Below are positions 42,988-55,897 of a DNA stretch of 64,000 nucleotides, one piece after another. Location of the stretch: assembly GCA_963422465.1 (NCBI GenBank), contig OY730169.1, positions 2,480,001 through 2,544,000 of the forward strand. The letters run 5' to 3'. Under the pieces are notes generated by a model, which saw only the letters and a program-made list of their open reading frames with translations, was not told the origin of the DNA and made no database searches. The position numbers and the translations under genes are program-made. The stretch comes from Lichina pygmaea. Its lineage: Eukaryota > Ascomycota > Lichinomycetes > Lichinales > Lichinaceae. Position 1 is the stretch's first letter. Each line of letters opens with the position of its first letter.

Positions 42988-45258
42988 TCATAGTTCCAGA
43001 GTCTCTGGAGAGGCAAGATCTTCCCCGCCAAGCCGCACCCCGTCTTGCGGCGGGCTTTCGTCTTGGGGCGTCGGGCGGATGCTATGGTTTTTGGAACATA
43101 TCCAGGTCGAAGCGTACATGTTGACGCTGTAGCGATGCGTGGGTGATCAGTCCACGCCGTCGTCAAGTGCGGCCTTTGCGTGCACGGATTGCCAAGGGAG
43201 GACGCAAGAGACGAGAACGTACCGGTCAATGCAAGCGCCGGGACGCCTGGCCGCCACACGGCGGGTTGCGAAGCCGAGGTTCGCAAAACAGTCCATGTAC
43301 CAGGGACGGACGCCTGCCGATCGAAGCAACACTCGGCCTCCGACCTTGAGCGCGTCGTTGAGTGCCGTGATCTGCCGAGCGGCGTCCGGAGAACCCAGTT
43401 CGAACCAGTCCATCGAGTCCATGATCTGAAGATCCAACGACGTGAGCCTGCGTCGACTTCCCGGCAACGACGGACGGGGCGACATACCACGGCGATCGTC
43501 AGCGTTCCTGGCATGATGCGTGTCATGACCTCCTTCAATTCGTCCGTGTGGATCCGAAGGCCGTCGAACGCCTTGGGCCGAGAGAGCTTCGCGTGCGCTC
43601 TTGGGCTCAGGTAGGGAGGGCGGCATCTGTTTCGCGCAGGTCTCAGCTCGTCGAAGATCCGTCTCCTGCGGATTCTTCTCTCGGGACCTGCACCGGGAGG
43701 GCGCGCTCACCGTTCCGAGTAACTGCCCTGGGTGCAGAGGAGGTAGAAGTAGTTGTCGTCGCCGATCAAGGTGTTCTCGAGCACGGGGTCGAACGTGTTG
43801 ACCATGTACTCCCAGATGGCTTGACCTCGCTCTCGTCGGCCCATCTTTCCGAGCTCGACCGAGCTCGTACGGGCCGCGAAATCGGCTTCGATCATGCTGC
43901 GTTGAGCCGGCGGGACGCCGAGCGCCTTCCATAGGAAGCCGTCGGTGGCGACGACGGCGCGGCTGAGGGTTTGGTTCAGCAGCACGCGCCGGATCCTGCG
44001 ACGCCAGATCTCACGTTGCTCGTTCAGCGTCTTCGCCTGGCACAGGGACCTGACGTCCTGACTCAGGCCGAAGGCCCGGAACAGCCACCGCGCCAAGCGG
44101 ATCGCGTGCCTCGAGCCACCCGACCCGTACAAGCCATGGCCGCTCGTCCGCGCGAAGGTGGAGGCGTGGTCGAGCCAGTACTGGAAGGCTCGGCTGGACA
44201 GGTGCGGGCTCAAGCGCGACACGAGCAGCTGACGGAAGGCCGGGTGCTTGCCCTCCCCGAACAGCTTCCAGACGTCCGCCTGGCCCAGGGCGGCGAAGGC
44301 GGCCACTTTCAACTCGAGGAGGTGGTTCTGCGTCGGGTTGAGGTCGACGGCGTGGATCCGTCTGGGGCTCTCGAGCGCGTAGGCGAGGATGTTGTCACCG
44401 GCGCTGGTGAGGGCTAGTATGACGTCGTCGTCGCCGATCCCGAGCAGGCGCTGGTCGGCGCCGGCGTCTTCCCACGTGAAGGCGTAGATGTATTCGTTGT
44501 TGAACTGTGTGTGTTTGCGGAGCTGATCGTCGTAATGCAGCCGCCAATGGTGGTTCTGGTAGAAGAAGGCCGGCAGCGGAAGATTGCTCGTGAGGTTGAC
44601 GATGGCGGACTCGTACGCCTTTGAACGTAACCCGGGTCGGGCCGCGCCGGAGGAGGAGGAGGAGGAGGAGGAGGAGGAGGAGGAGGAGGAGGAGGGGAAG
44701 GAGGACGGGGACGAGGACGAGGCCGCGCCGGGGTCGCGCCTCGAGTCCTCGACGGGGAGGAGATAGGGCGATTCGGTGGCGGCCGCATCGAGACGCTCGA
44801 CCACCTCTTCCGGGCCGCGGAACGTCTGCTCCGAGCGCGAGCAGAGCTCCTTGCGACAGCCGACCCAGACGTAGTAGGGGATGCCTCCCAGGAGATAGTT
44901 CCTGTCGTCGACGCTCAGGATCGTGCCGTATCGGTATTCGAGGTAGTCCCTCCGGGCCGCCTCGAGGCCGACCCGGTCGACCTCGAACCAAGCCCTCCAG
45001 AAGACTCGGCCGAGCCAGTTCACGTGCCGGTTGAAGACACCGCCGGTGTAGTTCCGGCCGGCAACGTCGACGATGCTCTGGACGTAGAAGTCGACGACGC
45101 CGATGACGCCTGCGGGTGCCAGGAGGCTCGTGAACGAGTCGATGACCGAGTAGAACTCGGGGATCATGGACAGGGCGTACGACAGCGTCACGAGCTGGGC
45201 TCGACCAGGGCCGGGCGGCGTCCCCGGTCGATACGGCGGCGACATGGAGCGGACAGGG

Positions 45259-45297
<39 letters not shown>

Positions 45298-45982
45298 TCG
45301 TCGTCGTGCGGCTCGAGACGGAAGGAGCGAGCGTCTTGACAGACCACGTGGACGTTCTTCCATCCCAGCCGGTCGAAGCGCTGCCTCGCAATCTCGCACA
45401 GCGACGGCGACAGGTCGACCAGGTAGACGGCCGAGAAGAAGTCCGGAACCGGAAGATAGGCGGCCATGGCCTCGATGTTGTAGCCGGTGCCGCCGCCAAT
45501 CTACATCGGAAGCCTGAGCGTACGGCGCACCGGGGATGTGGAAAGGCGAGGAGGGGCCGGGTGCAGGTCAGGTCGGGTCGGGTCATACGCACATCAACCC
45601 AGACCGGCTTGGTCGACGCCGACGGAGCCTTCGACTCGGCCCGGTGCGCCAGCTGAGCCGCCACGAGGCCCAGCATGTCTTCGCGGCCACGCAGCAGCCG
45701 CTTCCTGGTCGCGTCGTAGACCGTGGCTTGACCCTTGTAGAAGCTCTCGAGGGCGTCCTGCTGGCCGTGGCCACGGCCATCGCCCGTGTGAGGTTTCAGG
45801 AAGGAGGCGTAGAAGAACAAGCAGAACGAACGAACGACGCCCAAACGCTCTGGGCCGTCGTCGGTCTTCTTCGTCGCGAACCAGGCGTAGACGAAGCCAG
45901 CGAGGAGCGAGGCGCAGACGACGACAGAAAGGGCAACCGTCCGCGGACGCGCATCCTCCAGCGGCCACATGGCATGCGACAT
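42988..45982 (-). CDS. BTA1: Betaine lipid (DGTS) synthase, five exons, 886 aa
   Basis: Exons 45593-45982, 43711-45500, 43488-43626, 43223-43425 and 42988-43126; introns 92, 84, 62 and 96 bp, all GT/AG and phase-consistent. A transmembrane segment lies at residues ~15-35. The N-terminal half is a BtaB-like methyltransferase (V-W-V-D-I-G-G-G-T-G-Y-N, residues 127-138; V-Y-L-V-D-L-S-P). The C-terminal half is BtaA-like (Y-A-F-T-W-E-D, S-A-G-D-N-I-L-A-Y-A-L, H-A-V-D-L-N-P-T-Q). The last exons restore the family C-terminus (A-F-D-G-L-R-I-H-T-D, I-M-D-S-M-D-W-F, V-N-M-Y-A-S-T-W-I). The enzyme makes the phosphorus-free lipid DGTS from SAM and diacylglycerol, typically under phosphate shortage. Poly-Ala (near 45260-45300) and poly-Ser (near 44650-44695) runs are inserted between domains. 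The product after the last conserved motif is a ~34-residue tail of uncertain reality. Confidence 0.9.
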
Positions 45983-46872
45983 CTCGCGCGAGCGAGGCGC
46001 TTGAGGCTGCGGAGAGCGTCGCCGTCCGAGACGTGGTCGGTGGGGCTTCCGACGTCGAGATGGCCGCGCGCCGACAGACGACGGCGCTGATATATCCCCG
46101 AGGAGGCCCTGCCAACGGACTACCCCTCATCCCCCCTCATCCCTCACCCGTCACCCCTCATCCCACACCCCACCGACGGGTAACGATCGTCGCTTTGGCA
46201 TGCGTCGCAGCTCGCGATGCGTCGGCGGGAGATGGCATGGGCCGAGTTTGAGCCGCCATCGGCCAATCGGACCGGTCCATTGGCCCACGCTACGGCAGCG
46301 ACGGGACCAGACTCGAACTTCAGGTAGCCTCCCCAGGGCAAAGCAGGCAAGTTGTCATCGAGCGTACGTATGTAACGTACTTCCTCAGGATATGAAGGAA
46401 TCGTCGTGCAACGGTCATGTTCGCATTCCAACGCCAGCCTTCTTTCCCTCTGGTCACAAGCTATCGGCGCACGGACGACGTACTGTACGAAGGGTACGTA
46501 TTAGAGCGCACGTCAACCATCGGGGACCGAGATCACCTCCGTGCGGCGCCGAGGGGGCAGCAGCGTAGCGCAGGTCTTCGCTAAGCCGCCCCCTCCCCCC
46601 CCCCCCCCCCCCCCCCCCCAACAGTCACCTCCGACTGCTTGCCTCGTGTTACGACGGGCCCCCAACCGCAATACTCGAGGGCACTCCGTCGCGTCTCCTT
46701 GACGGCGGCGGACGTGGGGGCATATCTGCATCGGCCAACCCTATCCGCGACGCTACCGATGTGCTCTTCGAGGTACGGAAGTACGTGTCAAATAATTAGC
46801 CTCCTTTGGTCAAGCTGCATCGTAGCCGGACCGTCAGCGGAAGGGTCATCGTGTGAGACGACGTCGGTCTTC
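45983..46872. other. Intergenic, includes C25 homopolymer
   Basis: Between BTA1 and ERV2. It holds a run of 25 C (46595-46619) and GTAC-rich patches (46363-46382, 46480-46500). No gene is supported. Confidence 0.55.
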
Positions 46873-47676
46873 TCACCCTTCCCTCTCGAGCCGGATCGGC
46901 GGCGGATCCTTCCCTGGATCCCAATCGGAGCGATGCCTTCCTCCGCTCGCCGCTCCGCTCTCGCTCCCTTCCTTGGCCTGTGTGTTCGTACGGTGCCCCG
47001 AGCCCGATGGACCGTCGACATCGTCCTCGGCGCATCCGCAGTGGTAGAAGTCGCCGATCTTGGAGCAGTCGAAGATCTCCTTTGCCAGCGATCTGTTCAC
47101 CTCGTTGTGGACGTGGCAGGCCCAGGCCGCCGCCGTCGTCCGCGAGGAGACCTGCGGAGGGAATTTGGTGAGGATCTGCTGGAAGTGGCCTGCACACTCG
47201 CCGCTGGTGGCCGGGTGGCGATCAGCAGGTCGTCTTCACGTGTCGCTCGGACCGGCAAGCGGCTTCCTACCACGGGTATAGCCGGGCGAACAGGAGGACG
47301 TAAGACCGCAGCGCGGCGCTTTCGTCGGCCGTTGGCCTGTCTGGGAAACGAGCCATGGTTGTGTGAAACAGCTTCCAGGCGGCGCGACCGAGTTCGGCCC
47401 TGTCGGTCGATGCAGGTGATCGATCAGCGTCTGATGCTGACATCCCGGCCGTCGCATCACCTACTTTTCGGTCTCGTTTCCCAGCTTCGGCGCGATGACA
47501 TGGCCATTCAGTGTCTCGCCGGGGACGTTGGCGTGGCCGAAGCCGAGGTCGGGTGGCTCAACGCCATCCGGTCGGGCCCGGAAACGATAGACGACGGTGA
47601 AGGACAGAAACGCAAAGAGAGCGACGATGGATAGGACGAGCCCGCGACGGGGTTGGATCGGTGGCATGACGGTCAC
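46873..47676 (-). CDS. ERV2: FAD-linked sulfhydryl oxidase of the ER (Erv1/Alr family), 3 exons, 223 aa
   Basis: Exons 47465-47676, 47271-47399 and 46873-47203; introns 65 and 67 bp. A signal-anchor segment lies near residues 12-32 (G-L-V-L-S-I-V-A-L-F-A-F). The splice joins give the Erv domain without a break: P-K-L-G-N-E-T-E-K-A-E-L-G-R-A-A-W-K, then F-P-D-R-P-T, then R-L-Y-P-C-G-E-C-A-G-H-F with the redox pair Cys114/Cys117, then H-N-E-V-N-R-S-L and F-D-C-S-K-I-G-D-F-Y-H-C-G-C. Erv2-type enzymes pass disulfides to PDI and electrons to oxygen in the ER lumen. The exon-2/exon-3 junction splits the codon of Cys114. The N-terminal anchor favours Erv2 over mitochondrial Erv1. The start could be Met1 or Met4. 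Confidence 0.9.
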
Positions 47677-48782
47677 ATTGCCCCGGAAGTTGGAGATCTG
47701 GCGCGCTGGACGGTATGGCCGATGCGGCTTACGTAAGTGATGAGTAAGTCGCCGGATCAGGTCTAGCCTGGATCTGCGTGCTGCTATAAATTCTCTGCCT
47801 TCGCTCGCTTCCGCTCCCTCTCTTCCTTCCTTTCTCTCCAGTGCGGCTGGCGTGGCCTCTTCAATTCATTGACCTGAACCCGTGTTGCTTGCAGAATCTG
47901 ATCTTGGTATTCTCCAGGTGTCGGTCACGCCCCAGATGAGAACATATTGCAAAATCAACGTTGGACGGCCTTGGACCCGAGCTCTCTTGTCGAGAGACTC
48001 AGCGGGGTTCCTCTTCGGCGACGATCACCTCGTGGCGTGTCTGTGGAGAGGAGAGCGGCGTTTGCGTTGAACATGTCTGATCTACGATTGGTACTGGCTA
48101 TGTTGTTCTATGTCAAGGCCTGGCATGGCGCTACGGACCTACGCATGCGTCGTCATGCCTCGAGAGTCAGGGTGTAGAGTGGTATCGGCGTGGAGGAAGC
48201 CCTGAGGATCGTTGCTCTCTTTGCAGGTGTCGGAACAGGAGGTCTTGTACATGCTTGGAGAGAATAGATTGCACGGCAATCGGCTAATGACACTTTAAAC
48301 TCCATCACCGGCCCTTGCTCGCAATCCTTGTTGAGGATTCGATCGTTGGTCCGGCTCTGCTGGCTCTCCAACGTCCTGAACTTGTAAATTGCATAAAGCC
48401 TCGACAGCCCCTATAGGCGCGTGATCGGCTCGCCTGCGCTCACCCTAGCCTGTCCAAATCGGCCGTGGGCAACTAGGCTTTTTACGGCTGATGGCAGATC
48501 AATTGAAGGTGCGCGTCCTCGTCGGACTGAGCGCTTGTTCGTAGCAGACTTCTTGGGGTTGGTGGCGATGACCGCATTCCCGTAGCTAGCCGTAATGGGA
48601 TGACGTTCGTGGGCTGCTGTCGCATCTCGTTGGATGACTCGCCGGCCTTTGCCCTGTGCTGCGACCAGCTGGCTTGGTCCGAGTCGCCCACGATCCTCGG
48701 ACCCAATCTAGCCGGATATACTATACCCAGACTGTTGTAAATATAGCCCTCGCATCGCTCTCGACATGACCTCCGTCAGCAT
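47677..48782. other. Intergenic, nothing recognised
   Basis: Upstream of ERV2 and downstream of DPH4. Only short, unrelated open frames are present. Confidence 0.5.
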
Positions 48783-49331
48783 TCAGCCAGCATCCCCCTC
48801 GGCAGCCTGGAATTCGACTCTCAACCAGAGGCTACATCCGACGCACGACATGTGGATGACGCCGACATGGCTCTGATCTTCGAGCTCGTCTTCGGACACA
48901 GAATACCCCCGTTCCGCTCCACACCTGCAACCCGTATACCAGATGTTGGTCTCGGGGTCCGATACCAGATCGTCGAGGTCGATGGTCTCGCAGTTTGAGG
49001 GGGGACTGAACGACGACGACGATATCGATCTAGATGGATGTGATGATCGGAGACGCAGAGATCTGTCATACTCCGCTCGCTTGCTTGGGTCGATGAGAGT
49101 GTTGTATGCCTGTATAATGTCCGTGACGGGCGATGAAGCTGTCTGACGTGGTCTAGGAGTGTTTGGGGCTTGTTCTTGTCTGCTCGCCTTGTCAGGGTGG
49201 TTCTGGAGTAAGGCCCTTCGATAGGCTCTCTTGATATCTTCCTGAGATGGGCTGTTGCTTGGTTGAGGTGAAGGTAGGCCCAGCCTTCTGTACAGACTAT
49301 CGTTATCGTCGGGGTTCCATGTCACAGCCAT
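48783..49331 (-). CDS. DPH4: DPH4/JJJ3-type J-domain protein of diphthamide synthesis (182 aa)
   Basis: An N-terminal J domain (L-Y-R-R-L-G-L, K-R-A-Y-R-R-A-L-L-Q, the H-P-D-K motif, A-Y-N-T-L-I-D-P-S-K-R) is followed by a CSL/DPH-type zinc ribbon (C-R-C-G-A-E-R-G-Y, then E-D-E-L-E, then C-V-G-C-S-L-W-L-R-V). This pairing is diagnostic of Dph4, an iron-binding J protein that supports diphthamide formation on elongation factor 2. Cys pairs of both halves are present, and length is normal for the family. No intron is needed; the start is M-A-V-T-W-N. Confidence 0.9.
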   Translation of the reverse strand: MAVTWNPDDNDSLYRRLGLPSPQPSNSPSQEDIKRAYRRALLQNHPDKASRQEQAPNTPRPRQTASSPVTDIIQAYNTLIDPSKRAEYDRSLRLRSSHPSRSISSSSFSPPSNCETIDLDDLVSDPETNIWYTGCRCGAERGYSVSEDELEDQSHVGVIHMSCVGCSLWLRVEFQAAEGDAG

Positions 49332-50957
49332 GTTCGTCGTGCCTGAAAGACAAGACGGCTACTATCACCTCGGGACCACAGGCTGACGCATTAGACTGGC
49401 ATGACTGGGCACGTCTACCCGTACGACACTATTGCTCAAGTGACTACCGTAAGCAAGCTGATCAAGCAGGAGGGTCACGTGTTGGAAGTACCTCCTCACA
49501 TGCTCATCGTGCGGCGCAAGTGGCGTGCTTGCGGCGCATTGAGGGGCACACGATAGCCTGGGAATATGGGGGAGGGTACCTCTGCGGAAGAACCCGCGAG
49601 AAATTGTCCGATGAGAATATGTGACTACCACTGGCTTTACTGGTGCTTCCGTACTCCAGTAATGGTAGGCATCTATGTACCAGTGTGTATCTTCCATCCC
49701 CCTTTACGCGATGATACTTACACATTGGTTTAATTTAAGTGTCTCGGAAAGTACAATGTTGTTCTGCCATGAGATCGACTGACAAGTACACCACGGTAGG
49801 TACAGCAGTCTAAAGTCTTTATCATTGAAGATTATCCACAAAAACAAAATGTTCCTCGAGACTGCGGCAAAATCGGGGTAGCGCGACAAAACTCGTGGAA
49901 CTCACCGCTTGACGCTTGCTTACCCTCCTGCCTTACCCGGCCCTAAAGCTGTTATTCGTCCATTTCCTCTGGTATCTCCATGTCCTTATCCCCCCCTCCT
50001 CCTCTCAATGTCCGGTCGGACCCCCCCCCCCCCCCTTCACCTCCCCCCTAAACACACCGCGTAATATAAATCGCCCACATATCAGCCGGCCTATTTCCCC
50101 CACCACTCTCACCGTCTGCCACCACATCGGTCTTGGCAGGTTCGCTCTGCTCGGCTCTCTATATAAGCGGCAGGCCCAAGAGGAGGGCAGCTACCATCAA
50201 GGAATTGTCCCGCCCTTTGGTTAATTGTAATCTCTTGGCCGTGCCTTCAACGCCTCATGCACTCTCTCCCCATCGCCACGATGCTCTAACAGCTCTGGTA
50301 TCCGCCGCCCAGAGCTCACGCTGCCAACAGTACTCCTCCTCGGCTCGGAGTGCTACATGCTTTGTCGCCCTCCCGGAGGGCACCTGAGCGTCGAGGACGC
50401 TTCACTTCCACCACCAGCATTCGATAGGCTGACGGTAGGTGAGCCCCTGGTAACCGTCAGGAACTGAGACTGCTCTTCATGTACGGCCCTGACGATGGTC
50501 CTAGTCCGGTCAATCGAATCCGCACGGAATGGGCACGATGCCCTTGGTACCATTATAGCCACAGTGGTCCTAACGGACCACAGCTCTTCTCTTTGGACCG
50601 AAGCTGCCTCTCGGTGCGACCTGGTACAGTTCTATCAGGTCATAGCGAGACCGGGCTCCCTGCCCGTGGCCTTGGATGTCTCGGGTTGGCCAGTCCTAAG
50701 AAGCCAACGAAATCCTTGGCCATGATGGATCACGATCGAGACTTCTAATCGGCCCATCGTCGCCACCATCGACCATTTCCTTGTCTCGTCCTCCCACCTT
50801 TGCGTTTGGAGATATTTAGGCGGCCCTTTCTACGTATTTTTATAGCGGATTTGCATGTTTCATGGTCTAAGTCGGCATTTCGATTGGATTGTTTCGGCAT
50901 CGCTGTCTCGAGTGATCGACGCTTCTCTTTTCTTTTGCGTCCGTTTTGATTTCTGGC
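49332..50957. other. Intergenic, likely long 5' leader of the next gene
   Basis: Contains pyrimidine-rich DNA with a 14-C run (50022-50035). No recognised coding sequence. Confidence 0.5.
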
Positions 50958-53294
50958 ATGTGGGATCACCAACACGACCATCATCACCACCTTCAAGGAC
51001 ATTACGGACACGGTCACGGGATGCAAGCCGTCGAATCCATGGAGGCTCAGCTGGCATCAACGGATTCCACCCCCGTGCAGGACGACGAGGAATATCCAGC
51101 GGAAAGCGACGAGCCCCCCGAAGAAGATTTTGCGACAGGGTCAGCTACGCCCCGTACGACACACGTCCTTGACGGACCATACCAATTCGCGCGGGTTCGA
51201 CCTCTGTGCCCGGACGGCAAGACTTCCCTCCTCAGCGCGGCCTTGGCACCCAAGTTTGAAGGCCTTGGGACACGTACTGGGCGCGAGGCCTCTAATGCGT
51301 CCTCCGCTGGCTACACCAGCACCACGTCGACGACGGACCTGACGAGTGACGGAGGGTTTACTAGCCCAGCCCGCACGAACACACCGAGCCCCCCACCTCC
51401 GGCCACCGTCTACCTCGTTCCTCTGAGCCAAAGCAAATTCCCGGCAACGAGTCCTGGGCCCCATGTACGTCACGCTGGACCCGGGGCCGAGCTGGCCCTG
51501 ACCGAAGCCGTTGCCGACGCAAGGGGCCGGAAATCGACATCCGAAGACGTCACGGAGCGCAAGCCTTCCGTCAAGTTTGTCTGTGGTCGTAACGAGCCGT
51601 TGCAGTGCGGGCCATCGAAGCACGTGGCCCCGCTGTCGTCTGTCAATGGCGACAAGGGCGAAGATACACCCAAGCCGCCTCCCGCTCTTCGATTCGTCTG
51701 CCCTTTCAAAGCGGGAGATCAACATAGGCGGCCGGCCGATTCGGCTGGCGCCCACGGCGACGCAACTCCGCGACTTGGTCAAGAGGACCGCTCTCGGCAT
51801 TCCGACTCTCGCCCGAGCCGTCGAGTGTCTGGTCAGGCTGAGCCTGCGACGTCGACGCAGGGCACATCGTGCACAACGGCCGCCGGCATGAGACGCGACC
51901 GGTCGGCCGGCGTCACCCGCGGCGCAGCAGCTCGATTCTTCGCCTTTGCGAGCTCGCAGGAAGAAGACGAAGATTGGATGATCGAACGTCTGGCGCCTGA
52001 GCGACGATTGACCGTTGACGATACGCTGGAAAAGGAGAGGAGCATCCGTCGGATTGGCGAGGAGGCTGATGAGGAGGCCCGCCAAGAGGAGGAGGACAAC
52101 CGTGATGATCTCGACGACGATGACGAGGGAGACGGCGATGACGATCAGGACGAAGAAGACGACGAGGACGGTGGCGATGGTGAGGATGACGTCGAGGAAG
52201 CATCGGACGACGGTGACGAGAGCGACGACGAACAAGGATTTGCTAGTTCCGAAGACGAAGCCGATGCCGGCTCGGACTACTCTTTCTGGACGTTCCGCCG
52301 CAGCACGGCCGCCACCTCGGTGGAGCACACCAACCCGACTCGACGCCTATCTGCCGGACAGCACCATCCGCCCTCGTTCGGCAACAGCTGGTCCGACGAC
52401 GCCGTGTCACCGACGGCCGGCGTACGAACCGCCGTCGACCGGCAGCAGTCACGGCGTCCGGCGACGGTGGGCTCAGGCTCACCGACGTTGCCCGACAGCA
52501 CCGACTTTGTATGCGGAACCTTGGACGAAGATCGACCCATTGAAGATGCTTTTGCGTCGCGCATCGCTGAGAGGAAACGGTCGTGTCATCACACCATCCC
52601 GCAGGACATCGACCCTGGTTTCCCGCCGTCTGATCTTGACGAGGACGACGGGGACGACGATAGTGACGATGGGGATGGAGTGCCGGCAAGAACGTCGGCC
52701 GGGCGCCGCGGCCCTCGTGGCCGAGCGCAGGGAAACGGCAATGGAACGGCGACCGGGGCGCGGAAGCCGCCGTCGCTGCCGAGGCGAATGCATCCTTCGC
52801 CCCCACCTCGACGCGGTCGGATGGCGCGATCACCACCTCCACGACGAGCGGCCAATCGATCGCCGAGGCGACCGCGTCTTCCTGTCGAGGTTCCGCGAGC
52901 GCCATCGCAAGGGTCCAGCCGACCGTCATCAACAGCGGCCTCTCTCAAGGATCGAAGGCATATCAGCACCGCCGAGGCGGCTCGGGCAGCTCTGACGCGT
53001 ACCAAGTCTCTTCTTCACGCTCCGAATACATTCTACAAGCAAGGGGCCGTACACCGGCCGCAGACCCATCGACAGGGCGCCATCGACATCGTCAGCGGCC
53101 TGGAAAAGAGGCGACAGCGTCGGCGAGAGAAGGCCTGGCTCAAGTACTGTCATCGAGCGGCCAAGGGCAAAGACCGCAAGCCCCGGCCCGGCGCAGGTGC
53201 CGAGCGGATGCGCGGAGCCGTGCCTGTCATGGATGGCGAGCAACAGGGTAACCGGGGGAATCCGTACGGCGCTCAGTACATCCTTCCCATCTGA
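50958..53294 (+). CDS. DUF2457-like acidic, disordered protein (778 aa)
   Basis: Begins M-W-D-H-Q-H-D-H-H-H-H (a His-rich start). Short conserved-looking motifs are F-A-R-V-R-P-L (about residue 75), T-S-L-L-S-A-A-L, K-P-S-V-K-F-V-C-G-R and L-R-F-V-C-P-F. A long Asp/Glu tract (about 375-430) leads to G-F-A-S-S-E-D-E-A-D-A-G-S-D-Y-S-F-W, and an Arg/Pro/Ser-rich part and a basic C-terminus (K-R-R-Q-R-R-R-E-K-A-W) follow. These motifs fit an uncharacterised Ascomycota family that I know as DUF2457; the match is from memory of motifs, not from a search. Role unknown; the acidic and basic blocks suggest a nuclear or chromatin location. ATG 50958 is the first in frame; the frame itself opens slightly earlier. 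Confidence 0.65.
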   Translation: MWDHQHDHHHHLQGHYGHGHGMQAVESMEAQLASTDSTPVQDDEEYPAESDEPPEEDFATGSATPRTTHVLDGPYQFARVRPLCPDGKTSLLSAALAPKFEGLGTRTGREASNASSAGYTSTTSTTDLTSDGGFTSPARTNTPSPPPPATVYLVPLSQSKFPATSPGPHVRHAGPGAELALTEAVADARGRKSTSEDVTERKPSVKFVCGRNEPLQCGPSKHVAPLSSVNGDKGEDTPKPPPALRFVCPFKAGDQHRRPADSAGAHGDATPRLGQEDRSRHSDSRPSRRVSGQAEPATSTQGTSCTTAAGMRRDRSAGVTRGAAARFFAFASSQEEDEDWMIERLAPERRLTVDDTLEKERSIRRIGEEADEEARQEEEDNRDDLDDDDEGDGDDDQDEEDDEDGGDGEDDVEEASDDGDESDDEQGFASSEDEADAGSDYSFWTFRRSTAATSVEHTNPTRRLSAGQHHPPSFGNSWSDDAVSPTAGVRTAVDRQQSRRPATVGSGSPTLPDSTDFVCGTLDEDRPIEDAFASRIAERKRSCHHTIPQDIDPGFPPSDLDEDDGDDDSDDGDGVPARTSAGRRGPRGRAQGNGNGTATGARKPPSLPRRMHPSPPPRRGRMARSPPPRRAANRSPRRPRLPVEVPRAPSQGSSRPSSTAASLKDRRHISTAEAARAALTRTKSLLHAPNTFYKQGAVHRPQTHRQGAIDIVSGLEKRRQRRREKAWLKYCHRAAKGKDRKPRPGAGAERMRGAVPVMDGEQQGNRGNPYGAQYILPI

Positions 53295-53671
53295 TCATGT
53301 CTCTATCATCTACGCTGTGTCCGAGGGAGCTTGGTATTTCGACGGCGATGGCCTGGCCCGGCCGTCGTCACATGACGTGACTAGCACTCCACGATGATCC
53401 ACTTGCATGCCCTCTTTTGCTTGTTGTGTCCAGGTCAATGGCTGTTCTGGCCTTATCTCTTGGGCTACTGTTTTCCAATGAACGACGACATGACGTTTTC
53501 CTCGCTTCGGTCAGAATCCGACAGGCTGCTGCTGCTGCTGTGTCGATCAGTGCCATCTGTTTGAAAATGTTCATAATCCACAAGCCGGATAGCCATCATG
53601 ATGCTCGGGCACTTGCTGTAGGCTGCCGTAGGCCACTCATATCTACTCTTGAGCAAGAAGAAGAAGAAGAA

Positions 53672-53702
<31 letters not shown>

Positions 53703-54462
53703 GACGAAGCCGATGCAAGTCCCTTGACAGAGCTACTGTACCTACATCGGCCATTGACAAGCAAGACTTTTCATCCATAGAGACCGTCTGTTCCAATTAC
53801 TCAGAAGAGCGGCCTGAGATTCTCTCTCTCTCTCCCTCTCTCTCTTGCGCGAGCACACAAGTCGACTTTGCCATAGAGAGCCGTTGTTTCTTTCCCTAGA
53901 CCTATCGCTGTTCCTTTCCCTAGACTTTTTGTTTTTTTTTTTCCCCCCTTTCCCCAGACCTGTTCGTCCTCTCCCCAAAGTCAAGTCTCCCCCCCAGAAG
54001 TCTTTTCCTCTTTCCTGTTCTTCTTCTGACTCTAAAGCTCTGCTAGTCAGACTCCTACCTAGCTAGCTAGCTAGCTAGCTAGCTCTCCCCTAATCCTTTC
54101 TTTCTGACTGGCTGATAGACTGATTGATTGATTTGACTGGCTGACTGACTGACTGACAGTCTGATCCCCCCCCGCTGCATCCCCTGTTCTTCTTCCTTTT
54201 GTGACATCTTGTCCGGTGGAACAGGGCAGAACACGGTGTCAGATCCTTATTCTCTCTCTTGTGACATTTGGTCTGCCGAAAGCAGCCGGAACAGCAGAGT
54301 GAGATGCGGACTCGAGAAAGAACCGATGAAAAATACGAGGTAGAAGAAAAGGAAAGAAAGGAAAAAAGAAACCCCGGTAGCGGGGGAAGAGCGGGGGAGT
54401 GGCGACGGGGACGGGGAAGATACAGAAGGAAGCCAGTGTTCCATTTGTCATTGCAATAGAAG

Positions 54463-54506
<44 letters not shown>

Positions 54507-54631
54507 CAGAGTACAAACACTACTACTACTACTACAAAGTCCGATCAGCTTCTGCCAACTATCGTCATGATCGAACTGCTACAACATCACCACCCTTCGT
54601 TCCCTCGTGCCGGCGACGCCGTAGAAGTGTA
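53295..54631. other. Intergenic, dense in microsatellites
   Basis: (AAG)n at 53657-53697, CT-rich tract at 53820-53847, (AGCT)n at 54058-54084, TGACTGAC repeats near 54110-54160, and (CA)n at 54465-54503. No gene is supported; part is the PP1 3' flank. Confidence 0.6.
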
Positions 54632-55897
<1,266 letters not shown>
